Position numbers and translations under genes: made by a program. A stretch of 64,000 nt of DNA from Phorcus lineatus (Eukaryota; Mollusca; Gastropoda; Trochida; Trochidae): contig OV121083.1 of NCBI GenBank assembly GCA_921293015.1, forward strand, positions 26,466,908 through 26,530,907. The letters are read 5' to 3'. The notes under the pieces are model-generated. The model worked only from the letters and a program-made list of their open reading frames with translations. It searched no databases and had not been told where the DNA came from. Positions 1 to 11,272 of this stretch are shown here, one piece after another; the first letter of the stretch is position 1; each line of letters starts with the position of its first letter.

Positions 1-1998
1 TAGGTAATAAATATTGATTTCTACACAATACTCCCTCTGTTTATACTACCAATGCTACATCCAGGAGTAATTGGGTAGTTTTGACTGATCATACGTAAAG
101 GGAAACATGTTGCCTCCAATATGGGCATGGGTTATATTAAAAATGGCAGGATCCTTTTTTAGGCCCTGCCATTCATTAAAATGATAAAACAGTTTTACAG
201 TATCAGTAAGCTCCTGTGCTGGAAACCAGAATGTTAAGTTTGTTATCTGTTACATTGCAATCACTTCCAAACCAGGTACCCATTTGCTCTGCTTGGTAAA
301 TAGAGGCACTTGTTAAGGTGAAACCTCTTTTACAACTGATGACACAGTTTTGGGCAGTGAATCACCTGTTAAACTCTCAGTTTATCAACAATTAATCAGT
401 GACCCACCCATCTAGTGAGCTAAATTGCTGAATTTCAATGATTTAATTAACTTAGCAATACATAAGACCATCTGCAACCATGGTGTTTGACTGTTCATAC
501 CTGGCTGATTGTCATTAAGGTAATTAATATGATAATGGGTTTGTTTTTAGTTAAAGGTATCCATTTGATGATATGAGATAAATTATCTTTCTAATTGAGA
601 TAACAATTATGTAAATAAAACTGAATGGATATCCTCTATACATTTATATATCATACATGGGAAGTTTTCTACAACGACTCACCTCGCTCGTATGAATCAA
701 TGCATAGCAACAGGGCATGTACTGAGTACTAATTTTATTCACATGCCTACAAGTAATATTATCATTACCAATAATATGGTATCTCTTTATTCATTTCATT
801 CATCTTCCACTACAGCAACATTTGTTACAATGATTCTAGTAAAATCCTATCGGTGTCATGGCTTTCGGTGTATTCATTTTGACCAAGGAGTATGGTTCAT
901 TGTAAAAAGCTAATAAGAAAATCGAAGCACTCATAAAATAACAGGATACGACCCATGGATGCTTGATAGTGAAACCACAATGTGACTATAGTCTAACTCT
1001 CCATAGAGGTTATGATAAGATCTTTCAATTTGCTAGCTAGTATTACACAAAATCTCAACTTTGTAGCGCAATAGATAAAATCTCCCTAGTTTTGTTCTTA
1101 GGAAAAGACAGAGAAGGATAATCAAATTATTTTGGCATATTTTGAGCAGATAGGACCCTTTGCATTGGGTGAAATATTCTATTTTTCAACATTTCAAGTT
1201 ACACCAAGCCAAAAGGATAATAAATTCCGCAATCGCCTCTCCCTGATGAACATGTTTTCATTGTTGACTCAAGGGAAAATATTCAAGAAATGATGTTAAA
1301 TCTTTCCAAATCAGTATATATATATAGAGATTTAATATGATTCAGCTGATGTTGGCCTTGAGGTTCACAATGAAATGCATCACCATCTTTTCAAATATCT
1401 TTCTGCTGATATAGGAACATTTAGAAAGAAAGTGGAATATTCAGAATGCAGTTAGATTTTACCTACCTTTATTTAGAGTTCTTGGAGTTTGCAAATGTCA
1501 GAACAACAAGCACAATTACTTGGAACGCATTCAGAACTTTTTGATAAGATTGCAGGAAAGTTTCATTCAATGGCTCTGCCATATCTGTAGCTTTTCTGTT
1601 TGCACGTAGTACTTAAAAGCTGTTTGCACATACTTGATAAAGTAATGCGACTTGTAAAATTTGGTCCCTCATACAAAAAAATCTTTTAACTTTTAGGAGA
1701 GGATATATAATCAACTTGTTTTACGGAATCTCCAAACATGATGATGGCAAATATGTGGAAGATGGAGTGCTACATAGAATGTCTCCAGAATAATTCATTG
1801 CCAAATTTTACCCCTGAACCAAATAGAGAGAAAGTGTTGATACATCCTGTACTTGTTTTCTAATCGACCAGTGACTTTAAAAGGGCAGTTGCACATTTTT
1901 TCAGGTTAACAAAGTGATGTCATAGAAACAAAAAAACTTTACTAATGGCAAGACAATGTTCTTAGTGGAAGAAGAAGTTCTAAAGCAAATATACAAGG
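1..1998. other. No supported gene; AT-rich non-coding DNA
   Basis: I see only short open frames without coding character, flanked by no convincing splice sites. No kinesin P-loop or switch I motif was found here, although the motor-domain gene downstream needs 5' exons somewhere. It may be upstream intron or intergenic DNA. Confidence 0.5.
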
Positions 1999-2356
1999 TT
2001 CAGTTCATCCTGCTACATCAGCGTAATTGAATCCGCTGATCCAGCTCCTTCCATATACCCTGATATCCTTTAGATCAAAAGCCTCGTATTGCTAGCTATC
2101 TAACCAGCCAATGAGACGACTCGCATCCAGCAACAGCGGCACAACCCGGACGGAAAATTTCACGTTAAGTTCAAAAGAGTAGCTTCAAGCTCCTTCGATA
2201 ACGACATTTCATTGGCTGAAACAATAACAGGTGAGCACAGTCACGAACATCAAGCCGCACCAGCCGTACGAGGGATTTTGCTCGAAAGAGATTGGGTATA
2301 TGAAAGGAGCTCGATCAGCATATTCAATTAAGCTGATGAAGCAGGATGTGTTCAGT
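1999..2356. mobile_element. Fold-back (MITE-like) element
   Basis: The arms at about 1999-2062 and 2293-2356 are imperfect reverse complements: both contain the reading 'atcctgc..catcagc..aattgaat..gctgat..gagctcctt' in opposite orientation. Pairing continues inward in patches, for example 'cagccaatgag' near 2105 against 'tcattggctg' near 2211, so nearly the whole 358 bp can fold back. No open reading frame is present. A non-autonomous DNA element is the simplest explanation; the superfamily is unknown. Confidence 0.7.
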
Positions 2357-3404
2357 TAAGCTATATAAATGATTCAAAGTGGTTCACACTAACATGGCCG
2401 CCAGTGGTTTTGCTCAACACTTAAAAATCTCTTCCACTACTATGGATGATCGGAAAAAGTAATGAGATGTTTGACCCTCTGAAGATAATATACACTTGAA
2501 ATAAAGTATTGCAACACCAGAATTTTCTCTATTTCTTCCTATGCTGGATCTGTATCTGAACACAAGGGGGGATCTAACTTATATACATTAAAATGTATTA
2601 CCAAAACAAAATGGAATTATCAGCCTCAACCAAAGTTCAGTGCCATGTTCAGTTAAAGAGTGGACCCTCTGTGGCAACCATATGTGCAGGTTGGGGTTGC
2701 ATCAAAAACTCCTTGTCTTCAGTTAATCGTCAAAGCTAGTAAATATTGGCGTCTACGTCAAATAATAACAACCACAGACTTCAGACCAGCACAGAACAAT
2801 GCAGCCATCCTCCTCCGACAGTCTAACAATTGCTGTTATTTACAATCTAGAGTTCAAATTTACTTAGGAAAATATATTTTCACATAAGAAGTTCCCTGTT
2901 TATATGGGTTATGAAACAAAATATGTATTCACTTTATTTTTGATTATCACTTCTCTATAAAATCACATGAAAATTTGATTGAAATGCAATTTTAACTGAT
3001 TTAAATGACATTTGTTTTTAAATCATGAGAATTGCTGCACATGTAAACAGGGCTCCAGATAAGATGCGTATCTGCATAAAATGTGCACAGGTAATTCAGA
3101 TGTATGCATTAGAACTGAAATCAATGAGTGACTTTCATTTCTACATGCTTTATCTTTACATCTCGAATAGTAGTCAACTTGATGCCCAACTGTTTGAAAA
3201 CAAAGATTACTGACGTTATATTTCGTCAAAGAGAAATCACTTGTTTATTTACAGATTAAATGTGTGGAAAATATAATCAACGACTAACATCGACAAAGAT
3301 GCTAACTTGGAATGAGGATCTGAAAACGATAAACCTTGAAATACTCCTAGTTGTTTTTCATGTGGTAATTTTACTCCTCAATTTTTATTTTGAAGAGTGA
3401 AATA
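2357..3404. other. No supported gene
   Basis: A 75-codon open frame at 2660-2887 has no recognisable domain, no paired splice sites and no homology I recognise. The remainder is AT-rich. Confidence 0.4.
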
Positions 3405-3774
3405 CCGTATTCGACGTGATAAGCGCCTGGGGCGCTTACAAAATTGGTAAAAGGGGGCGCTTATTAAAACGATAAAAATTGTCCTCAAGTTTAGTCTTCA
3501 AAGTGTTATCTTACGATACACATGTCTTTGAAATATGGTTTTGCAACTTTTATCATTTTGATGGTGGATGGGGGTCTTGAAATACCCTGTATTCTTCACT
3601 TTTTAGTGGAAGTAAAAGACTTATTGAAAGACTGAAAAAACCTTCTTCAATAAATCAGCATGCAAGGTAAGCAATGTTGAGAGGTGGGCGCTAAATCAGG
3701 ACGCATATTGTTCAGCCAAAAACGTTGTGGGTGGGCGCTTATAGGGGAGTGGGCGGTTATTAAGTCGAATACGG
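3405..3774. mobile_element. TA-flanked inverted-repeat MITE
   Basis: The element starts CCGTATTCGAC (3405) and ends GTCGAATACGG (3774), perfect reverse complements, and is flanked by TA on both sides (3403-3404 and 3775-3776). The subterminal parts are also related in inverted orientation, with repeated GGCGCTTA blocks. The TA flanks suggest a Tc1/mariner-type target-site duplication, and there is no transposase, so it is non-autonomous. Confidence 0.8.
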
Positions 3775-4734
3775 TACCCCTGAGTCCAGATAATTATCTG
3801 GAGCCCAGTTAATATGTATCATTACTTTCACTTATTTTTCAAAGATAATATGTATTTAAACTTCATCTTTTGAAATAATTTTCAGTGTAAAACTATTAGT
3901 TGTGGCCGATGTACAGGAATAATTGTTTGAGGCTTATAAGACTGGCTATAGTGTTAAATATTCTACCCCACAGTAGTCTTGAAACAAATCTTGAATCTCT
4001 GTCTTTTTGTCTTTTTTTCAGAATTAATTCGGCCTTTAGTGTATGTTATAACAATATTCATTAAAAAAATCTGAACATAATAATCCCTCATTACGAGATA
4101 GTGTGACATTTATAATGTAAATAAAAAATATAGGACTGCCCGTAGTCACTTACCAAAGTCAAAATATGAATATCAAACATGAAAATTTGTTGTATAAATT
4201 TAAACGCTATCAGCTTAAATTTTATCCTCTAGGTATTTGAAATAAGTTAAAAAACAACGTCTGACTAATGAACACTCTTCATTATCTAGTTTTCGATCAA
4301 AATCAGTGAACGATTATTTTGTTGATAGGATTTTTTGTTGTTATGATAAGTAATATTTTCTCAAATCTAAAATTGAAGAAGGTAAAAGTAGTGCAAAATG
4401 AATCAAGGGATAAAAATACCCACAAATCAAGTTTTCTGAAAATTAAACTTACCTTCCATTTCTGTGATATCCGCAAAAACTTTTCCATCTCCAAGTATTT
4501 TATCTTCTTAAACACATTTTACAGATTTCTTGAAAAAGATGTAAATCCCTACTCGTGTTAACTAAGTATGTTCCATGCTCTAAAGTCAAATCAAACAAGT
4601 CTCTGCCCACTGAACATGTATTCACTGATATGCCAGCCAATATAAAGGAAAGCGTTTCCTTTGATAAATTACCTCTGACAAACTCTCTATATGTGCATGA
4701 TAGTATTGAATTAACCTGTCTCTAGCCTGACAAC

Positions 4735-5345
4735 TGCCTGGAGAACTACTGCAGGACCAGAGTTGCTTGGTATTGGAGTTGATCGATGGACTGAATTTAG
4801 TTAAGTAGTTAGAATAAGTTACCGGTAAGGCCTAAATTATTAAAGAGTTGTGTTTTAGGGGATATTTACTTTTCCTCAGGATTGAGCTTATTGAAGGACA
4901 AATTGCAAAGTTGCCAGGTATTGGGGTTAAGATTTGTAAACTAAATTTAGTTAAGTTGTAGAATAATTTTCAGGTTGAGATGAGTTGTCTCCGAGGGAAA
5001 TTTGCCTTTCTGCTGCTTAGACTATACTGTAGGACCAAAGTTGCTTTGTATAGGGTCAGGATTTTGTAAACTGATTTTAGTTAAGTTATAGAATAATTTT
5101 CAGGTTGACATGATTAGAAATTAGCCATTCTTTGGATATCGGCTTGATAATGGGAATTAGGACATCAAGGAACAAATTAGGCGTAGTTTATAAAATACAC
5201 TCCAGGTTGAAATGAGTACAGAGTTTGGATGTGAAGGGAATTCATCCTTTGAGGCCTTGGTTGCTTCATTACGACATTAGTCCTATGCTTGATAGAGTGA
5301 GTTAAGACAAGTTTATAGAATAGTTTTCAGTCTGAGTTGAGGAAA
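4735..5345. repeat. Diverged tandem repeat, unit about 110-160 bp
   Basis: The block 'gtaaact-attttagttaagt..tagaataattttcaggttga' recurs at about 4935, 5058 and, more decayed, near 4790, 5185 and 5305. Between copies lies 'gcaggaccagagttgcttggtat' or a close variant (about 4750, 4895, 5030). This is an old tandem array without coding potential. Confidence 0.6.
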
Positions 5346-5667
5346 ATATCAAATTTGCTATGACTTTATTTTTCAGAAACAAGATTAAACTATTTTTACC
5401 ATTTTTACCTGAGCTATAGGTGCCCTTCAATATTGTTTACACAGGTCAATAAAACAGGTTGACCCTATCACTTAAATCTAACCCACAGATTAAAGTTCAT
5501 AATATCTCAAATTTTAATTCACCCGTCCTAAAAGATAACCTGATAAACAGCAAGTCTAGATTGGTGATGGATCACATCTGAAATTCACTTTCTCTGGTGC
5601 TTGTTTTTTGTGAAGGCATGAAACCTTTTTACAAGAAGATTTTTCAGAGACTTAGTGTCAGTGCATC

Positions 5668-6682
5668 AACACCATAATCATCACCAACACCAGCACTACA
5701 ATCATCACCACCACTACCATCACCCCAACACTACCATCACAACCACCACCACCATCTCCACCACCGCTATCATCATCACAACCACCATCATCACAACCAC
5801 CATCATCACCACCACCATCCTCACAACCACCATCATCACCACCACCACCATCCTCACAACCACCATCATCACCACCATCCACACAACCACCATCATCACC
5901 ACCACCACCACCACCAATAACCATCCCCACCATTACCACCATCCCCATCTCCACCACCATCTCCACCACCACCATCCTCACCACCAATAACCATCCCAAA
6001 CCACCACCACCATCCTCATCCCCACCACCATCCTCACAACCACCATCATCACCACCGCCACCATCCTCACAACCACCATCATCTCCACCACCACCACCAC
6101 CATCCTCACCACCACCAATTTCTCCACCACCACCACCATCCTCACAACCACCATCATCACCACCGCCACCATCCTCACCACCACCATCATCACCACCACC
6201 ACCACCATCCCCATCTCCACCACCATCTCCACCACCACCACCATCCTCACCACCAATAACCATCCCAAACCACCACCACCATCCTCACAACCACCATCAT
6301 CACCACGGCCACCATCCTCACAACCACCATCATCTCCACCACCACCACCACCATCCTCACAAGCACCATCATCACCACCGCCACCACAATCCTCACAACC
6401 ACCATCATCTCCACCACCACCACCATCCTCACAACCACCATCATCACCACCGCCACCATCCTCACCACCGACATCCTCACCACCACCAATTTCTCCACCA
6501 CCACCATTATCACCACCACCACCATCCTCACAACCACCATCATCTCTACCATCACCACCATCCTCACAACCACCATCATCCTCACCACCGACATCCTCAC
6601 CACCACCAATTTCTCCACCACCACCGTTATCACCACCACCACCACTACCACCATCACCACCATCATCCTCATCATCATCCTA
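5668..6682. repeat. About 1 kb CCA/CAT/CCT-rich micro- and minisatellite
   Basis: The stretch is almost entirely built from trinucleotides CCA, CAT, CAC and CCT with a higher-order unit resembling 'cctcacaaccaccatcatca'. Because the period is three bases, all frames stay open on both strands (for example a 201-codon Gly/Asp-rich frame on the - strand), but these are repeat translations and not credible genes. Strong strand asymmetry (no G on the + strand for long runs) makes it a triplex or slippage-prone tract. Confidence 0.95.
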
Positions 6683-9449
6683 CATTGAACGTTCTATAAG
6701 TGTTTGATGGGATTGAAAATGATCTCAGAACTCACTAGCGTTAGTGCTATGACGTCACTAGCAGTTGCCCTGGTGAGGAATTTCATTTCACTGCCAAAGT
6801 TAATTCACGTAGTTTATCTTTATTTTAAAGAAAATAGATCTCGAATAACTTCAAACCTATATGTTCGAAAATATATATAGACTAGCCTTCTGCCAATGCT
6901 TGAAATATTATAGTTCAGGGCCAAATGTACTTTATTGCAAAACGCTTAAGGGTTGTTTCTACTCTATTTCTTAAATATATTAGAAACACTAAAAAGTACC
7001 AATGTCAAATGGCCCCAATTCACAAAACCTCCTTAAACGCACTAGTGCACACCAATATTTTGTAAACACGACAAATGCACAGATACTGCATATCTTTTGA
7101 TATTACTCACTATCCTCACTCAAGTAATCTACCTCGTAAGTTATTTAACAAATGTTAACGTATTCAGGTAGAAAAGTTGATTTTTAAAGGCCGGAAGTAT
7201 TTAATGTTACAATACATTAAATCCGCATGAACTATGATATCGGAAATATTAAGATTTTGCTCATAATGAGAAAAGTGGAAACGGCAGCCGCTTTGCTCAA
7301 TCTAATAACAATGCTGATACTGTGTTATGAAATCGGTTAATTTACAACATTGCTTTCATAAAACATATTTCATGATTTGGTCTCAGTTCAGAGTTTAGGT
7401 AAATTCAATAGCTGCACACAGTACTAGTTCAGCCGTTTCCAAATGTCAATAATTTATTCGTTTTGTGCACAGCTAACCATAGATTTTTATATGTACAAGC
7501 CGACATCGGCAGTCTTAACATTTTCATTGTTGATTGCAGGTAAATTGTAAAGAATGTTTAGTATTTCAATGCATCGATAGAAAGTTTAAGTGAATACATA
7601 AGTCCTCGTAAACCTTAAAATAGCCAATTTAAACCGAAAGAGCGTGCACTAGTGCTAAGGGCAAACTTAACCCATAACTGTAACATTAATTTCGGATCAC
7701 CTTAGTCTAAGGGAGCTCAGTGCATGTGGTTCAAGTCCCTTATCATTGAAGACTGTGTAGTTTATGCCAGGTTACTTTGGCTCTGCAGTTGTTATTTGAT
7801 GGCGGTCAATTTTGCGGATCAATCCGTCAATATCTAAGATTGGTGACTGTGGTATTGGACTAAAAATGGTGTTGAAATTGTAAGTAATCCTTTCATGACA
7901 GGTATTATAAGTAGGAAGATTTATGATCTTTAAATCCTTTCTTATGAATTAATTAAAGCTTGTCACTATAATAGCTTGAATGTTGTTATCATTTGATCAT
8001 TTTTATTCTTGGTATTCATTCATTTCAACGTAAGTGAAAAGTATCAATGAGAGAAGTATATCAAGGTCAAGATAAACACTGTTGCAAATACAACATAAGA
8101 TTAATTTCTCAAAATACGCTTTTAATTCTTAGTGAAATCCTAGAAGTTTCTGGATAATAAAAAAGTAATGCAATGGAAACGTTACCAATATACAAAGGCT
8201 TCCCATTATTCTTCTGTAGATTGTAAACGTATGATAATAATAATGATAATTATAATAATTCTTTAATTCTCATTCCTTTTCTGATGATAATTAGTAAACA
8301 TTAGGATTATATATAGTTTATCAATGTCAATATTATTTGTAATGTAAAGTATAAAGTAATGAAAGTACCTATCAAAATCAAAGGGATTCTTTGATGCTGT
8401 GACCTTGTGAGCATATATTTTACATCTGATTACTCATAAATACAACAGGTTTATTACTTTTGAGAAATTATCAAATGATAATCAATATGAAATATCATCT
8501 AGATGATCATGTGCTCTCGGGAATTCTACTTCTCCTGTGTTTCAAGTTTTCATTTCATATTTGAAGTATTTTTCTTATCCTTTAAAACCCTTATATACAT
8601 CGATATTTTAGAACCAATATACTTTTTTTGCTTTGTTAAAGAGGTCTATTATCTTAAGAGAAGATTCCCCAAGTTTACTCAGTCCATAATGTCATAATGT
8701 GTTTTTGATGATCAGGATTTTACTGTGTTACAACAACTATTTTTACCATTAAACTTATAGAAAAAGATATTATTAGAAAAAAAAAGATATCATGATATAA
8801 AAGATTCATTTTTTTGCATAAACAATAACTTTATACACAACATTCTTTATAAGTTATTTGTAAAGTATGATCATATTTCACATGTCTAATAAAACTACTT
8901 TCATACACATTGTCAGGGGGGATCAGGAATATGGAACACCCTCTTTTAGAAAATTCAAAAAATTTAATATCACTTGTAAAAAGGGTGAGCACACACTCCC
9001 TCCCTTCTTCACTAGGTGAACTAACCCCGTCTTTTTTCAAAATTTCTTGATCCACCACTGATATAAGATTTGATATCTTCAACAATATCCCAATCCACAA
9101 GTTATGAGCTATGATTAAGTTCACCAGCATGGAGAAGAAGCTATTTGTCAATACCAACTAAACCTCTCCCTTTCTCTTCCCCTGCTTTATGCCCGCCAGG
9201 CATTATGGGCCCTAATAATTCACGCTTTTAGACGGGTATAGAATCGTGAATAGATTACAATATTGACGCTTTGTGCTGCTTGAATGCCTCATAGCTCAGT
9301 TTTCAATCATAGCAAAGTGATTTGAAATATATGTCTATTATACGATACATGGCCACTATTTAATTACAGATTCACCCACAATAGAAAGGAGTGATTTTTG
9401 AATTGACGTTGGGTCTGACCTTTATTCACATTCTCCCCGTTATGTTTAC
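6683..9449. other. No supported gene; AT-rich DNA
   Basis: A 108-codon - strand frame at 8831-9157 and a 64-codon + frame at 8503-8697 show no domain or exon structure. A B-box-like 'ggttcaagtcc' near 7727 is isolated. I see nothing else definite. Confidence 0.4.
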
Positions 9450-9575
9450 TCAAGCAACACTAGTTATGATTCCACATTGAATGACGGCGTTTGCTCTCTC
9501 TTCTTTCTTGTGTTCATACGGGTGTAGTTCCTTTGTCTGATACTCTGTGGATTGTTGACGTCCGTTGTCAAGGTA
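9450..9575 (-). CDS. Candidate terminal exon of an unidentified - strand gene
   Basis: Read on the - strand, a pyrimidine-rich tract ending in 'cccttcag' (acceptor just above 9575) precedes 41 phase-0 codons beginning YLDNGRQQ and ending GIITSVA with a TGA stop at 9450. A canonical AATAAA (9426-9421) follows 24 bases after the stop. Composition is charged and hydrophilic (a KKEER cluster). The base composition is less AT-rich than the flanks. No family is recognised and no partner exon was found at higher coordinates, so it could be a gene fragment or chance. Confidence 0.3.
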   Translation of the reverse strand, partial: YLDNGRQQSTEYQTKELHPYEHKKEERANAVIQCGIITSVA

Positions 9576-10977
9576 CTGAAGGGCCACAAGGGAAAATATT
9601 TGCACCCAAAACCATCCATGGGTGCCGTTGGTCAAAACACTTTCGTGGTGATTAGTTTCTTGACTTTTGATATAATCTTAAAGTGAAGGTAGGTGTTTTT
9701 TCTCTATGTTATTCAGATAGAATAGTGATCATTTTGTTATTTTGAGCTAAATTTGTACTTATATATTTAAAATTATTGGTATGGCAATACATCCATATAC
9801 TTTGTTGGTGGTTGGTTGGTTGTTGGTGAACAGTTGGTGAACAGTAAAGTCAGTAAATAAAATTTGAGATAAAATAGATAGAAATTTTATCTGTAACTTA
9901 TTGTAATGAAGTTAACCTACATTTAAAAATATAAAGTTTTAAATCATCGTCAATTTTGAGAATTTAGGGATTTGTTTCAAATTCTCATCATCACATATGT
10001 ACGAGTAGATGGTAAATAAAGGGGGGTTAGTACACTCATATATCTATTCATTTTATGTTCATTCATTCATTCATTCATTCACAGAAAAATAAAAAGGGAT
10101 AGATATTTGGGAAAATCAGATGTTTTCCAAACGTTTTGATTGACCATGTGTATTTAAAAAAAATATTTTTTGTTGTCTCATTTTTATAAGTCATTGTTTA
10201 CAAATGTGTGTTAAACAAATACAAACTCTTTTGCCTATCAAGAAAAAACCATTGGCCTTTTTATACTCTCATAAGTTGACTACAACTACTTTAAAGTTTA
10301 AGTAGGTTTACGCTAGATTACTTTATCTGAAGGACACCATGAGCTGTTGTTTTTACCTGACAAATATATTCCTTCCTGAAGCAAGTTTTGCTATCTCCTT
10401 GACTATCTTCATCAAAAAATCATTTATGTATGTACAAACTTCTTTTTTGTTCAACTGTCATTGATCTAATACCAGACCTCCCAAAACTCCACAGACAACT
10501 TTAATTATACATAAGATACATTATCGGAAATGGTTAAAGTTGAAAAGAAAATTCTTAATTTCTTTCAATTTCTAGATTGCCACTCAAAGAGCTGTTGGCC
10601 AACACTGGTGTTTATATATTTTGAAAGTAAAGGGCGTTGATAAAGGTTGATTTAGCTTTGACGCTATTTATACTCATTACACTGAGTGTCTCACGAACAG
10701 TGTTTGTCTTTCAGCAGGAAATGTGACTATACGATTCCTGAATATCCTATTCATGACATCTCCCTACAAAATTGAAACATTATGAATGATCTCGCTCACA
10801 ACAATGTAATACCATGACAACATATTGTCTCAAGAACACATATTGTCTCAAAGCAGCCATGATGGTGACCATACTATTGTGGTGTATTATCATACTTAAA
10901 ATCAAAATCAAAAAGATTTTGTTTTTACATGCTCTTGAAGTTTACTCTCTCACTGAGGATTTTAAACATATTTTCAG
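9576..10977. other. No supported gene
   Basis: AT-rich DNA with an (ATTC)n microsatellite at 10055-10081. No exon of the downstream kinesin-like gene could be recognised here. Confidence 0.4.
10055..10081. repeat. (ATTC)n microsatellite
   Basis: About six tandem tetranucleotide units. Confidence 0.9.
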
Positions 10978-11029
10978 TATGTAGTTGACAGTTCTTATTG
11001 AGGAAGTCCAGGTTCACAGTTGTAGAATT
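10978..11029 (+). pseudogene. Decayed copy of the start of the 11076 exon
   Basis: Directly after a 'ttttcag' acceptor-like sequence, about 52 bases match the first 54 bases of the exon at 11076 closely, including the identical run 'tccaggttcacagttgtaga'. The copy begins 98 bases upstream of the real exon, in the same orientation. It is shifted or interrupted relative to the good frame and the similarity stops abruptly after 'gaatt'. A partial tandem duplication of exon and acceptor is the simplest reading. Confidence 0.7.
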
Positions 11030-11075
11030 GTAATCATGCTTGAATGGCTTGTTGATGTTTCCCTTTTTATTCCAG

Positions 11076-11272
11076 AATGTTGGTGACAGTTCCCTGCTGA
11101 GCAAATCCAGGTTCACAGTTGTAGAATTCCCAGGTTTAGAGAAGTTATCGGAGGACCCCGGTCACATAGTCCTGAGGGAGGGTCCGACCTTGAGTAAAGC
11201 TCTCCTCTCTCTCAACCAGGTTGCAACATCTCTTGCTACCAACCCCTTCCCTGACAGGGTTGTCACCTACAG
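11076..11272 (+). CDS. CCDC78: Exon 1 in window: kinesin switch II region
   Basis: Acceptor 'ttattccag', donor 'gtatgt'; phase 0 in, phase 2 out. It encodes VVEFPGLEKL where kinesins have VDLAGSE, followed by EGPTLSKALLSLNQV, equivalent to the kinesin helix alpha-4 region 'EG..INKSLLALG.V'. An upstream exon is required because there is no start codon. Confidence 0.85.

Noticed and set aside
5658..6678. Long open frames on both strands (up to 201 codons)
   Set aside because: They are translations of a trinucleotide-period repeat, with no start context, splice sites or domain.
7690..7745. B-box-like 'ggttcaagtcc' suggesting a tRNA
   Set aside because: No A box at the right distance and no cloverleaf.
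8831..9157. 108-codon - frame
   Set aside because: No motif, no exon signals except a fortuitous start; likely decayed repeat.
1..11000. Kinesin P-loop and switch I exons
   Set aside because: I searched by eye for GQTGxGKT and SSRSH coding and found none; they are probably upstream of the window.
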